NCBI GenBank assembly: GCA_900107185.1
Contig: FNPA01000001.1
Coordinates: 248,001 to 312,000 of the forward strand
Direction: 5' to 3'
DNA length: 64,000 nt
Origin: Ruminococcaceae bacterium YAD3003
Lineage (GTDB): Bacteria; Bacillota; Clostridia; Saccharofermentanales; Saccharofermentanaceae
The stretch's first letter is position 1, and every line of letters begins with the position of its first letter. Shown piece by piece: positions 35,971 to 45,203 of this stretch. The translations under genes were made by a program, and so were the position numbers. Under the pieces are notes generated by a model. The model was not told the DNA's origin, ran no database searches, and saw only the letters and a list, made by a program, of their open reading frames with translations.

Positions 35971-36870
35971 ATGTCAGACAATTTGCCTCAAGAACAATTG
36001 TCGAAGCTTGTTGCTTCCTTTATGAGTTATTCGGCAGGCCATCTCCCTGATGACGTTAAAAAGCGCCTTACAGAGATGAGCGAGATTGAGAATGAAGGCT
36101 TCGCACCTGAGATCTACAAGGTCATGAAGAAGAACATGGAGCTCGCTGATTCATTGGGAAGACCTTCATGCCAGGATACAGGAATCCCCCAGTTTTTTGC
36201 ACGTGTAGGTTCTAAATGGCCCTACATGGATATCGTTGAGGATGCACTCATCGATGCAGTAAGAGAGGCTACAGCCAAGGCTCCTCTGAGACCTAATGCA
36301 GTCGAGGTTTTCGATGAGAAAAACACAGGAAATAACATCGGAACTCACAGCCCATGGATCGATTGGGAGATCGTTAAGGGGAGTGATGAGTTGGAACTCT
36401 ATTTCTATATGGCAGGTGGCGGATGCTCACTGCCCGGATTCTCTAAGGTGCTCATGCCTCTCGAGGGTTATGAAGGCATCGCGAAAGCAGTTTTCGACCA
36501 GATGACAACATATGGTGTTAATGCCTGCCCTCCCTGCCTCGTAGGTATCGGAATCGCAGGCTCTTCTGAAGTAGCTGCAAAGCTCTCTAAGAAGGCACTC
36601 TTAAGACAGGTCGGTTCACATAATCCCAACCCCAAGGCAGCTGAGATGGAAAAACTCATCGAAGACGGCCTCAATTCAGTAGGCCTCGGCCCCGGCGGTT
36701 TCGGCGGAAAATTGTCTGTTATGGGCGTAAATATCGAACAGGCATCCAGACACCCCGCTACGCTCGCAATGGGCATGTCCACAGCATGCTGGGCACACAG
36801 AAGGGCAGGCATCAGGATCAAGCCTGACTTCACATACGATTTCTTCACACACAAGGGGGCAGTCTTATGA
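35971..36870 (+). CDS. fumA: Fumarate hydratase class I, alpha subunit (or tartrate dehydratase alpha)
   Basis: A 299-residue protein equal to the N-terminal half of class I fumarases. Cys residues in PSCQDTGIP, AGGGCSLPGF and NACPPCLVGIGIAG are positioned to hold the catalytic [4Fe-4S] cluster. It would interconvert fumarate and malate with the beta subunit, whose gene overlaps by four bases (ATGA). Oxygen-labile, two-subunit fumarases are usual in anaerobes. Tartrate dehydratase subunits are homologous and cannot be excluded. CGGAGGG precedes the ATG and a TATAAT-like -10 lies near 35928-35933. Confidence 0.9.
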   Translation: MSDNLPQEQLSKLVASFMSYSAGHLPDDVKKRLTEMSEIENEGFAPEIYKVMKKNMELADSLGRPSCQDTGIPQFFARVGSKWPYMDIVEDALIDAVREATAKAPLRPNAVEVFDEKNTGNNIGTHSPWIDWEIVKGSDELELYFYMAGGGCSLPGFSKVLMPLEGYEGIAKAVFDQMTTYGVNACPPCLVGIGIAGSSEVAAKLSKKALLRQVGSHNPNPKAAEMEKLIEDGLNSVGLGPGGFGGKLSVMGVNIEQASRHPATLAMGMSTACWAHRRAGIRIKPDFTYDFFTHKGAVL

Positions 36871-37490
36871 GTACTTTCGAATTTAAAACACCCGTAACTG
36901 ACGAAGATATCAGGAAGGTTCATGTCGGCGACGTTATCTATCTCACGGGAGATATCGTTACAGGCAGAGACGATGTTCATCACAGAGTAGTTATCTCAGG
37001 CAAGGAGCCTCCGGTAGATCTCAAGGGCAAGGCTATTTTCCACGCAGGCCCTATCATGAAAAAGATCTCTGCTGAAGGTGAGCCTGACAAATATAAGGTA
37101 ATCAGCGTAGGTCCTACAACATCAATGCGTATGGAAAAGGCTCAGGCTGAATTCCTCGAGAAGACCGGCGTAAAGATCATTATCGGCAAAGGCGGTATGG
37201 GTCCCAAGACAACAAAGGGATGCGTTGACAACTGTGCCGTTCACACCATCTTCCCCGGCGGTTGTGCAGTAGTTGCAGCAGAGGAAGTCATCGACGTTGA
37301 AGGCGTTGAGTGGCTCGACCTCGGAATGCCTGAAGCTATGTGGAAACTTAATGCAGAGAAATTCGGACCCTTGATCGTATCGATCGATTCATACGGCAAC
37401 AATCTCATCGAGAATAACAAGGTGGATTTCAACACTAAAAAAGAACAGGCATTGAATAACCTCAAGGGCAAGCTCTCTTACATGGAGTAA
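36867..37490 (+). CDS. fumB: Fumarate hydratase class I, beta subunit
   Basis: A 207-residue protein equal to the C-terminal half of class I fumarases: GDVIYLTGDIVTGRDDVHHR, IFHAGPI, VGPTTSMRME, GKGGMGPKTT and the FPGGCAVVAAEEV segment. It completes the hydratase with the alpha subunit. Length matches the family. Its stop overlaps the first possible start of the HAD phosphatase gene, so the three genes form one operon. Confidence 0.92.
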   Translation: MSTFEFKTPVTDEDIRKVHVGDVIYLTGDIVTGRDDVHHRVVISGKEPPVDLKGKAIFHAGPIMKKISAEGEPDKYKVISVGPTTSMRMEKAQAEFLEKTGVKIIIGKGGMGPKTTKGCVDNCAVHTIFPGGCAVVAAEEVIDVEGVEWLDLGMPEAMWKLNAEKFGPLIVSIDSYGNNLIENNKVDFNTKKEQALNNLKGKLSYME

Positions 37491-38203
37491 TGATGAGTTC
37501 AGATAAACTCACACAAAACTATCCTGATCTTAAGACGCTCTCGCGAGAGGGCGTTAAACTTTTGATCTTCGATCTGGACGGAACGCTCTTAGATTCAATG
37601 AACGTCTGGTATAACGTCGACGTTGAATTTCTGGGACGGTACGGATATGAAGTTACTCCCGAATATACTGACATGGTTAAACGCGCGTCGATTGAAGATG
37701 CCGCAAGATATACACAGACCAAGTACCGCATTCCTTTGACATGGCAGGAGATTGTTGATGCGTGGGAATCGATGGTTTTCGAGTTTTACAAAGATGAAGT
37801 CAAATTAAAAGACGGCGCGAAAGAGTATCTTGAAGAAGCAAAAAGATTAGGTTTTTCTTTGGCTGTTACGACTGCACTCTCACGCAGAAATGCAGCTGCC
37901 GCCCTCACCCGTACAGGTGTAAGAGATCTGTTTAACTGCGTCATTACTTTGGAAGATTTCGGCAACAAAATCGATAAGAGCAGTCCCGAAGTTTTCATGC
38001 GCGCAAAAGATTATGTATCAGCATCAGGAATCGTGATTGGGCCGGAGCACGCAGTTGTTTTCGATGATGTCCCGCAGGCAATAAAAGGCGCTAAATCAGG
38101 CGGCTTTTTGACTTGCGCCGTATATGACGACATCGGCTGCGGAGGCCCCGGGAGGTGGGACAGCTTCGCAGCCGAATGCAATTATTCTGTTCTGAAATTC
38201 TGA
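37490..38203 (+). CDS. HAD superfamily phosphatase
   Basis: A 237-residue HAD hydrolase with motif I FDLDGTLLDS, motif II Thr in AVTTALSR, a Lys in the DKSSPEVF region (motif III) and motif IV VVFDDVPQAI. The helical cap between motifs I and II is of the beta-phosphoglucomutase/phosphoglycolate-phosphatase type. Substrate cannot be predicted. The gene overlaps the fumB stop (TAATG context, with a second ATG three bases later), so it is translated with the fumarase subunits. Confidence 0.87.
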   Translation: MMSSDKLTQNYPDLKTLSREGVKLLIFDLDGTLLDSMNVWYNVDVEFLGRYGYEVTPEYTDMVKRASIEDAARYTQTKYRIPLTWQEIVDAWESMVFEFYKDEVKLKDGAKEYLEEAKRLGFSLAVTTALSRRNAAAALTRTGVRDLFNCVITLEDFGNKIDKSSPEVFMRAKDYVSASGIVIGPEHAVVFDDVPQAIKGAKSGGFLTCAVYDDIGCGGPGRWDSFAAECNYSVLKF

Positions 38204-38289
38204 TTCCGTCTAATTGTTCCCTTTATCCTGATATTTGCAGCTGACTCCTTCTATATCAGATTTCAGAATCTGTCTTAAGGATCAAGAGC

Positions 38290-39408
38290 TTATTCCTTTC
38301 CCTCGTCCTTCTTTTCGTCCTTTTTATCTTCCTTCTTCTCAGCCTTCTTTTCTTTCTCTTCCTTTTCGAGGGCTTCTCTTCTTGCCTTTTCTGCTGCTTC
38401 CTTCTCAGCTGCAGCCTTTGCTGCGAGTGCTCTTCTCTTTCTTCTCTTGTTACGTGCTGTGAAGACGATGATGAGAACTACTGCTGCGATGACGATCATT
38501 ACGATGATGCCGGGGATGCATGCGATGATTCCGAGGAGGAGATTCTGGAAGAAATCTACTGTGTTCTCCCACATATCGCTGAACTGTTCTGAAACTCTCT
38601 CGCCGTATGTAACAACGTGAGCTTCTTCTACTTCTGTCTCTTCGAGAACTTCTCTTACAGTAAGGTAAAGTGATGCGTATGTAACCTGGTTCTCAAGAAC
38701 TCTGATTCTTGATTCACAGCTCTCGATCTGATATCTGACTTCTGTAAGTCTGTTCTGCAAAACGATAATTGTATCGAGGTCTTCAGCCTGCTCCAAAAGC
38801 TTAAGGAGCTGCTCATATTCAACTCTGAGAGATTCGATTCTGGCCTTTGTATCAACGTACTCCAATGTAACGTCTGAAGAACTCTCAGTTGATGAAATAA
38901 CAATGCACTTATTGCCTACGGTTGAAATGAGTGAATCCATCTGGTCTGCAGGAACACGGATCGTGTAATTCAATGTGCGGAGGTCTCTGTTTGTGCCTGT
39001 TCCGGACATTGAAGAATTCTCAATATAACCGCCGAGTGCCTTGATCTGATTCTCGATATCAGTCTTCGCACTGGCGATATCTTTTGTCTCACAAGTCATT
39101 GAAACTGTTCTGATGAGGAGTCTTCCCTGTGAAGGATCAACTGTTACCTCATTAACGATCGTTCCGCCTGCCTGCTCAGGAGCAGCACTAACATCCCATT
39201 CAGCCTCGGTGTCGTAATAAATGTCGGCTCCGTTATCAATAGAAAATCCTGCTGACGTTGCATTCAGATTGGGTGAATCATAAAATGCTACGGTCTCATT
39301 TGCAACCATGTTTTTTCCCTGGCTGTCTGACGATCTGCTAGAGCACCCCGCTATAAGTGATAATGTGAGGGCGCCTGCTATAACCGGTATCAATATTCTC
39401 TTTTTCAT
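38290..39408 (-). CDS. DUF4349 lipoprotein with coiled coil and C-terminal membrane anchor
   Basis: A 372-residue protein. The signal peptide ends in the lipobox LIAGCSS. The DUF4349 domain follows (RLLIRTVSMTCETKDIASAK; YTIRVPADQMDSLIS) with a long coiled coil (ARIESLRVEYEQLLKLLEQA), then one transmembrane helix (GIIACIPGIIVMIVIAAVVL) and a ~45-residue Lys/Glu tail that would be cytoplasmic. The ATG at 39408 has GGAGG upstream; further in-frame codons upstream have no ribosome site. Family function is unknown; an envelope-stress or structural role is possible. Confidence 0.85.
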   Translation of the reverse strand: MKKRILIPVIAGALTLSLIAGCSSRSSDSQGKNMVANETVAFYDSPNLNATSAGFSIDNGADIYYDTEAEWDVSAAPEQAGGTIVNEVTVDPSQGRLLIRTVSMTCETKDIASAKTDIENQIKALGGYIENSSMSGTGTNRDLRTLNYTIRVPADQMDSLISTVGNKCIVISSTESSSDVTLEYVDTKARIESLRVEYEQLLKLLEQAEDLDTIIVLQNRLTEVRYQIESCESRIRVLENQVTYASLYLTVREVLEETEVEEAHVVTYGERVSEQFSDMWENTVDFFQNLLLGIIACIPGIIVMIVIAAVVLIIVFTARNKRRKRRALAAKAAAEKEAAEKARREALEKEEKEKKAEKKEDKKDEKKDEGKE

Positions 39409-39518
39409 AACTATATCCTCCATGTGAGTTTTTGAGTTGTTACCATGAATACAGTTCAAATTTTGAAAATGTTGCATCGCGCTCGTAAAATTTTTTTCGC
39501 AAGTTTATACTTATCTCT

Positions 39519-40607
39519 ATGAATATCTCGAAAACATCAACGGATCTCTGGGAATATCTGGCAAAAGAACGCCGCCCCATAGCCCTCTACGGTACAGGCG
39601 ACGGTGCCGACAAGATAATAGCCGTGCTCGGAAAGTACGGATTAAAAGACCTTATCGCAGCAGTATTCGCGAGCGACGGTTTTGTCAGAGACAGAATGTT
39701 CAGAGGATATAATGTTATTTCTTACGATGAGTGCTGCAAAACCATATCTGATCCCAATTTCATCGTACTCGTCTGTTTCGGTTCATCCAGACCGGAAGTG
39801 CTTGAATTTGTTGAAAAAATAGCATCTGAAAGAGAACTCTATGTTCCTGATGTTCCCGTATATGGAAATATCTTATTTGACCGTTCATTTTGCGAATCTA
39901 ACATTTCGGATATCGAAGAAGTTTATTCTTGTTTTGCGGATGAAAAATCCAGAGTCTGCTATGAAAATTATATCAGCTATAAGCTCACGGGAGATATTAA
40001 ATATCTTGCAAATTGTGAGTCTGATCCTGATGATGAATTCAATCTTTTATCAGGCCTTAGAAACGGTGTATTTATTGACCTTGGCGCGTACTATGGCGAT
40101 ACCGTAAAACGCTTTACGGATAAATTCACGGGGCTTAATCCCTGCATCGCATTAGAACCTGAGAGACACTCATTCAAAAAACTGCAGGCATACGCTGATA
40201 GTGTTTCTGATAAACTCAACGTCATCTGCATTAACGCTCTTATAGGAAGCAGTGTCAGAAAAGAACTGGTGTCTGATTCCAGAGGACGCGGGACGAGAGC
40301 TCTGGTTAACAGTAATGTTGAAATTAAAAATACACGTGAGATTGATGTTATTTCCGTCGACTCATTTGAATTAGACAACGTAAGTTTTATAAAATTCGAC
40401 GTTGAAGGCTCAGAATCTGAAGCCATTGACGGTGCTGTGCAGACGATCCTAAGATCGCACCCGGTGATGAAGATAGCATGCTATCACAGGAGCGAGGATG
40501 TTTTCGCGATCGTAAAAAAAGTGCTCGCGATACGATGCGACTATAACGTCTACATGCGCCACACCAGGTGCATCCCCGGCTGGGATACCGATTTTTACTT
40601 TATTTGA
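39519..40607 (+). CDS. FkbM family methyltransferase
   Basis: A 362-residue protein. The N-terminal ~130 residues resemble a Rossmann-like domain (IALYGTGDGADKI; FIVLVCFGSS). The C-terminal part is an FkbM-type SAM-dependent methyltransferase: GVFIDLGAYYGDTVKRF for SAM binding, ALEPERHSFKKL, and VSFIKFDVEGSESEAIDGA. Targets are often hydroxyl groups of sugars or secondary metabolites. TATACT ends only 7 nt before the ATG and no ribosome site is present, so the message may be leaderless. The phosphoesterase gene follows after 8 nt. Confidence 0.83.
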   Translation: MNISKTSTDLWEYLAKERRPIALYGTGDGADKIIAVLGKYGLKDLIAAVFASDGFVRDRMFRGYNVISYDECCKTISDPNFIVLVCFGSSRPEVLEFVEKIASERELYVPDVPVYGNILFDRSFCESNISDIEEVYSCFADEKSRVCYENYISYKLTGDIKYLANCESDPDDEFNLLSGLRNGVFIDLGAYYGDTVKRFTDKFTGLNPCIALEPERHSFKKLQAYADSVSDKLNVICINALIGSSVRKELVSDSRGRGTRALVNSNVEIKNTREIDVISVDSFELDNVSFIKFDVEGSESEAIDGAVQTILRSHPVMKIACYHRSEDVFAIVKKVLAIRCDYNVYMRHTRCIPGWDTDFYFI

Positions 40608-40615
40608 GGATATAC

Positions 40616-41158
40616 ATGAAAATACTTATTGTCAGTGATTCACACGGAACAAACGGTCCTCTCAGGACAGCGATAATGAAGGAGTCTCCAGATATGCTGA
40701 TCCACTTAGGCGATTCCGAGTATTCACATTCAGAGATAGCAGAGTGGGCCGGTGCGCCTAAAACGGCATGTGTGTTCGTTAAGGGCAACTGCGATTCATT
40801 CTCACTCGACCCTTCATTTAAGAGCGACGCCGTATTCACTCTCAAAGGCCACAAATTCTTCTGCACTCACGGCCACCGTCAGCGCGTGAATTACGGACTG
40901 CTGACATTGTCTCTTACGGCTCAGGAACAGGGTTGTGACATCTGCCTGTTCGGACATACCCATGTCCCCTATGACAGTTTCGGTGATGCCGTAACTGAGT
41001 TCGACAGATACTACGGTTCAGACGGGTTCTCTGCTTCACCGAGAATTCTTAATCCCGGTTCCATCTCATATCCCAGAGGCGGATCTTCGCGCGGATACAT
41101 GGTTATGGAGATGGAAGAAGACGGCAGATACGACGTTAAATACTGCACGATTTCCTGA
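40616..41158 (+). CDS. YfcE/MJ0936-type metallophosphoesterase
   Basis: A 180-residue calcineurin-like phosphoesterase: SDSHG (metal Asp, His), HLGDSEYS, VKGNCDS, FCTHGHR and FGHTHVP, all five metal-binding blocks in order. The short length fits the YfcE group, which hydrolyses phosphodiesters. The ATG at 40616 follows TGAGGA; it is eight bases after the FkbM stop, so the genes are cotranscribed. The physiological substrate is unknown. Confidence 0.9.
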   Translation: MKILIVSDSHGTNGPLRTAIMKESPDMLIHLGDSEYSHSEIAEWAGAPKTACVFVKGNCDSFSLDPSFKSDAVFTLKGHKFFCTHGHRQRVNYGLLTLSLTAQEQGCDICLFGHTHVPYDSFGDAVTEFDRYYGSDGFSASPRILNPGSISYPRGGSSRGYMVMEMEEDGRYDVKYCTIS

Positions 41159-41192
41159 TGCTTAGCGCCCTTTTACGGGTACCCCCCTCTTC

Positions 41193-41221
41193 TTGCAACA
41201 ACAGGGCTTTGAAACTATAAT
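41193..41221 (+). promoter_or_regulatory. Promoter of the YidC-sulfatase gene
   Basis: TTGCAA (41193-41198) and TATAAT (41216-41221) with a 17-nt spacer. The ATG lies at 41231, nine bases past the -10 and with no ribosome site, so the predicted message is leaderless. Confidence 0.75.
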
Positions 41222-41230
41222 CAACTAAGC

Positions 41231-43864
41231 ATGCATATTTTAGATTATTTATTTTCTCTTTTTATAGAGCCCTTAAAACTCATTTTTGAGGCTGTTTTTT
41301 TCTATGCATTCCGCTATACGCAGAATATAGCGCTCTCTATTGTTGCGATCAGTATCGTTATCAACCTTCTCGTATTGCCTCTTTATAAGCATGCCGATGA
41401 ATTAGAGGACCTGCAGCGCGAGAAGAAACGCCATATGAAGCCTTATGTGGACAGGATCAAGTCCGCGTTCAAGGGCGATGAGAAAATAATGATCTTGCAG
41501 GCTTATTACCGCGAGAACAATTACGGCCTGAAGAATGTACTGATGGAATCCGTATCTTTGTTCCTGCAGATTCCTTTCTTTATTGCGGCATACAGTTTCC
41601 TGTCTAATCTTCAGCTCATGCAGGGTGTATCGCTGGGTGCCATTACAGATTTAGGCTCACCAGACGCGCTTATCAGGATCGGTGGTTTTGCTATTAACCT
41701 GCTTCCTATCCTGATGACTGTGATAAATATTGTTTCAGGTTTCATCTATTCACAGAAGGACGGAATCAAGGACAAGTTAAGACTCATAATTATCGCTCTG
41801 GTCTTCCTTGTACTCCTCTACAATTCTCCTGCAGGACTCGTTTTCTATTGGACACTCAATAATGTATTCTCACTTCTGAAGAATATCGTAAGCCACATCA
41901 GAAAATCTAAGGCTTCTGCAAAACCTGCCAAGGCAGTAAAGAAAGCTGCTGCAAACACAGGCAGCTTTGCTCTCATAATGCTCTCAGGTGCGGTTCTTAC
42001 AGTCCTTACAGGTGTCATGATCCCTTCTGACGTTATCGCAGAGAATCCTCAGGAACTTATCAAACCTTTCGGAATGAATGCATGTAATCCTGTTATGTAT
42101 CTCGTCAGCAGCGGCCTCGTCGCAGCAGGCGTTTTCCTTATCTGGATCCCGCTGTTCATTTTCCTTACCAGAGAAAAGACACTCAAATACGTAACATATC
42201 TGGCACCCGGATTTGCTGTTGCCTCCCTGGTCAATTACGTTGTGTTTAATAAGAATTTCGGAAACCTCTCCAAAAAGCTCATCTACGAATACGATATGTC
42301 ATTTGGCATCGCCGATATCCTCATAAATCTCGTTGCTGATATTGCGATCATCGCAGTCGTATATTTCCTTTTCACAAAGCTTAAGAAGTACAAAAACCTC
42401 ATCGTCAGTGTAATGCTCGTTGCAGTGTTTGCTCTGTCAGGAATCAACGTCTCGATGAGCCTTGCGATTACTGCTGGACACAGCTATTCATATGCAAATA
42501 CAGCAGACGAAGTTACTGTCCCCATGACAACTACAGGACAGAACGTTGTAGTGATCATGATGGACCGTATGATCAGCTGCTATATTCCTTATGTCATGAA
42601 TGAACGTCCTGACGTCAAAGAGCAGTTCGACGGATTCGTTTTCTATCCCAACACTGTTTCTCTTGGACACAGCACAAATAACGGCGCGCCGGCCCTCTTC
42701 GGCGGTTACGATTACACACCTGCAAACCTCAATGCGAGATCAAACGAACTCCTCGTTGATAAACATAATGAATCACTGAAGGTCCTCCCTACGATTTTTG
42801 CAGATAACGGCTGGAACGTAACAGTCGGCGACCCGCCGTATGCAAATTACGAGTGGATCACTGACGTCAGCATTTACGATGACAACGATGCGATCAATGC
42901 ATATAACATGACAGGTGTTCTGACCGGCGGAAATGATGTTTTCGAGGAGTTGGGCGAAGAATACGAGATCCGTCTTAACCGCAATCTTTTCTGCTACGGC
43001 CTCATGAAGATCTGCCCTTATCTCCTGCAGCCTGCACTCTATATGAGAGGTTCATACTGCAATTCCGATCTCTACTATGGCGGCAGCGGAAACATCGGTG
43101 TTCTGTCCGATCCTGCTCATACCCAGGTTGGCATTGATGAAGAATATTTAGAGGCCAGAGTTGTCCTCGAATCTTTGGATGACATCGTTGAGATCACTGA
43201 TAATTCAGAGAATTGTTTCTTCATGTTCGCGAACAATACAACGCACAACATCACATTGTTGGAAGAACCTTCTTACGAGCCCTCCGACTATATCGACAAC
43301 ACCGCTTACGACGAAGCTAACAGCGACCGTTTCACCATTGACGGACAGTCTATCCACATGGAAGGATACCTGTCTTACGCACATTACGAATGCTGCGTTT
43401 CATCATGCATTCTGCTCGGTGAATGGTTCGATTATCTGCGCGAAAACAATATGTACGACAACACAAGGATCATCATCGTTGCTGACCATGGATATGACTT
43501 TGGCCAGGTGGACGATCTGGTCCTGACTGATCTGGATTTCGATGCGCAGCACGTAAATCCCGCACTGTTGGTAAAAGATTTTAATGCAACAGGATTTACC
43601 ATTTCAGATGAGTTTATGACCAACGCTGACACGCCTTCATTAGCACTCGAAGGTATTGTTGAATCGCCTGTTAATCCGTTCACGGGAAATCCGATCAACA
43701 TGGATCCCAAGAATGGCGACCAGTATATCTACATTTCCGGCAGCGGAGATGTACTCGAGAATAACGGAACAAAATTTGAAGAAGAAGACCACTATTGGCT
43801 CGCTGTCCACGACAATATCTTTGACAAGGACAACTGGAGCAGATTACCGGGTGAACCAGGTTAA
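41231..43864 (+). CDS. YidC/Oxa1-like domain fused to a sulfatase-superfamily phosphotransferase-like domain
   Basis: An 877-residue membrane protein. Residues ~1-235 resemble YidC/Oxa1 insertases (IALSIVAISIVINLLVLPLY; FLQIPFFIAAYSFLSNL; YNSPAGLVFYWTLNNVFSL). After a Lys/Ala linker come about five more helices (to ~residue 420). The extracytoplasmic C-terminal domain belongs to the alkaline-phosphatase/sulfatase fold: metal Asp in VVIMMDRM (~446), a probable Thr nucleophile in GHSTNNGAPALFGG (~482) and ADHGYDFG (~752), resembling LtaS or phosphoethanolamine transferases. It is followed after 16 nt by a TagB/TagF-type gene. I infer an envelope polymer or phospho-substituent role; the insertase-like part may be a scaffold rather than an active insertase. 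Confidence 0.8.
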   Translation: MHILDYLFSLFIEPLKLIFEAVFFYAFRYTQNIALSIVAISIVINLLVLPLYKHADELEDLQREKKRHMKPYVDRIKSAFKGDEKIMILQAYYRENNYGLKNVLMESVSLFLQIPFFIAAYSFLSNLQLMQGVSLGAITDLGSPDALIRIGGFAINLLPILMTVINIVSGFIYSQKDGIKDKLRLIIIALVFLVLLYNSPAGLVFYWTLNNVFSLLKNIVSHIRKSKASAKPAKAVKKAAANTGSFALIMLSGAVLTVLTGVMIPSDVIAENPQELIKPFGMNACNPVMYLVSSGLVAAGVFLIWIPLFIFLTREKTLKYVTYLAPGFAVASLVNYVVFNKNFGNLSKKLIYEYDMSFGIADILINLVADIAIIAVVYFLFTKLKKYKNLIVSVMLVAVFALSGINVSMSLAITAGHSYSYANTADEVTVPMTTTGQNVVVIMMDRMISCYIPYVMNERPDVKEQFDGFVFYPNTVSLGHSTNNGAPALFGGYDYTPANLNARSNELLVDKHNESLKVLPTIFADNGWNVTVGDPPYANYEWITDVSIYDDNDAINAYNMTGVLTGGNDVFEELGEEYEIRLNRNLFCYGLMKICPYLLQPALYMRGSYCNSDLYYGGSGNIGVLSDPAHTQVGIDEEYLEARVVLESLDDIVEITDNSENCFFMFANNTTHNITLLEEPSYEPSDYIDNTAYDEANSDRFTIDGQSIHMEGYLSYAHYECCVSSCILLGEWFDYLRENNMYDNTRIIIVADHGYDFGQVDDLVLTDLDFDAQHVNPALLVKDFNATGFTISDEFMTNADTPSLALEGIVESPVNPFTGNPINMDPKNGDQYIYISGSGDVLENNGTKFEEEDHYWLAVHDNIFDKDNWSRLPGEPG

Positions 43865-43880
43865 GCAGAGAGGATAAAGC

Positions 43881-45179
43881 ATGATAGACAAACTACTTTA
43901 CATCGATCCCGGCACGGGAAGCATGCTTTTCTCGATAGTTATCGGAATAGCAGGTATTCTGATTTTCTCTGCGCGCGCCCTTATTATCAAACTCAAATTT
44001 GTTTTCAGCAGAGGTAAGGTCGACGGCAAGGATAACAAAAAACTTCCCATCTGCATCTTCTCGGAAGGCAAGAGATACTGGAATGTCTTCTGCCCTATTT
44101 GCGATGAATTTGAAAAGCGCGGTAAAGATATCTGGTATCTGACTGCGAGCCCTGACGATCCGGCACTCACCGCCGGTTATAAGCACGTCCATGCGCAGTT
44201 CATCGGCGAAGGAAATAAGGCTATCTCGAGAATGAATCTCATCAACGCTGACATCGTTCTCTCAACTACACCGGGCCTTGATGTATACCAGTGGAAGAGA
44301 TCGAAGAGTGCTTCTTACTACATCCACATTCCGCACATGCCTAACGATGTTTCAGGCTACAGATTACTGGGCCTCGACTTCTACGATGCAATTCTCTTAT
44401 CAGGTAAATATCAGGAAGAAGAGATCAGAAGACTCGAAGCCATCAGATCCATTCCTGCAAAGGAAACTGCTTTTGTCGGTATTCCTTTCCTCGATACATT
44501 AAAGGCACGTCTGGACAGCCACCCTGCTCCCGTTAAAGAGGATAAGAAGACAACCATTCTCCTCGCGCCGTCATGGGGTAAGAACGGTATCCTCGTAAAA
44601 TACGGTGCATCCTTTATCGAGAATCTTTTGAAGACACCTTATAACATCGTAATCAGACCACACCCGCAGTCTTTCATTTCTGAGAAGGAACAGATGGATA
44701 AACTCCTTGCCCGGTTCCCTGAATCAGACAGACTCAGGTGGAGCAGAGAGCCTGATAACTTCGATGTCTTAAACGAAGCTGACCTCATGATCTCAGACTT
44801 CTCCGGCGTTGTCTTCGACTTTACGCTCGTATTCAATAAACCCATCATCTATACACAGCCCAGCGAGGACTGGTCACAGCTCGACTGTTCATGGGATACA
44901 GAAGAAATGTGGACTCTCAAGATCCTTCCGAAGCTCGGAAAAGAGCTGTCAGAAGATAATTTCGAGAACATAACCGGGCTCGTCGAAGAATGCCTGAACA
45001 GCAAGGAATCTGCTGAGTTCGCGAAGGGCCGCGATCTCGCACGCGAACAGACATGGTGCAACATGGGAGAAGGCGCCGTAAAAGTCACGGATTATCTTCT
45101 CAATAAACATGATGAGATCACCGCCGCAAAACGCGCTTCGGCCAGGGCGAATCAGTCTTCCAAGGCTAAGAAAAAGTAA
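43881..45179 (+). CDS. CDP-glycerol glycerophosphotransferase family protein (TagB/TagF type) with N-terminal membrane helix
   Basis: A 432-residue protein. It begins with a DPGTGSMLFSIVIG motif and one membrane helix, followed by a GT-B domain: KSASYYIHIPHMPND, ILLAPSWGKNG, IVIRPHPQSF and ADLMISDFSGVVFDFTLVFN, the signature of glycerophosphotransferases that elongate teichoic-acid-like chains. The tail is Lys/Ala-rich. It begins 16 nt after the sulfatase-like fusion, so the pair probably builds or modifies one envelope polymer. Whether CDP-glycerol or another donor is used is not determinable. Confidence 0.82.
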   Translation: MIDKLLYIDPGTGSMLFSIVIGIAGILIFSARALIIKLKFVFSRGKVDGKDNKKLPICIFSEGKRYWNVFCPICDEFEKRGKDIWYLTASPDDPALTAGYKHVHAQFIGEGNKAISRMNLINADIVLSTTPGLDVYQWKRSKSASYYIHIPHMPNDVSGYRLLGLDFYDAILLSGKYQEEEIRRLEAIRSIPAKETAFVGIPFLDTLKARLDSHPAPVKEDKKTTILLAPSWGKNGILVKYGASFIENLLKTPYNIVIRPHPQSFISEKEQMDKLLARFPESDRLRWSREPDNFDVLNEADLMISDFSGVVFDFTLVFNKPIIYTQPSEDWSQLDCSWDTEEMWTLKILPKLGKELSEDNFENITGLVEECLNSKESAEFAKGRDLAREQTWCNMGEGAVKVTDYLLNKHDEITAAKRASARANQSSKAKKK

Positions 45180-45203
45180 TAAGCCCCTAACACTTTGGGC
45201 CGC

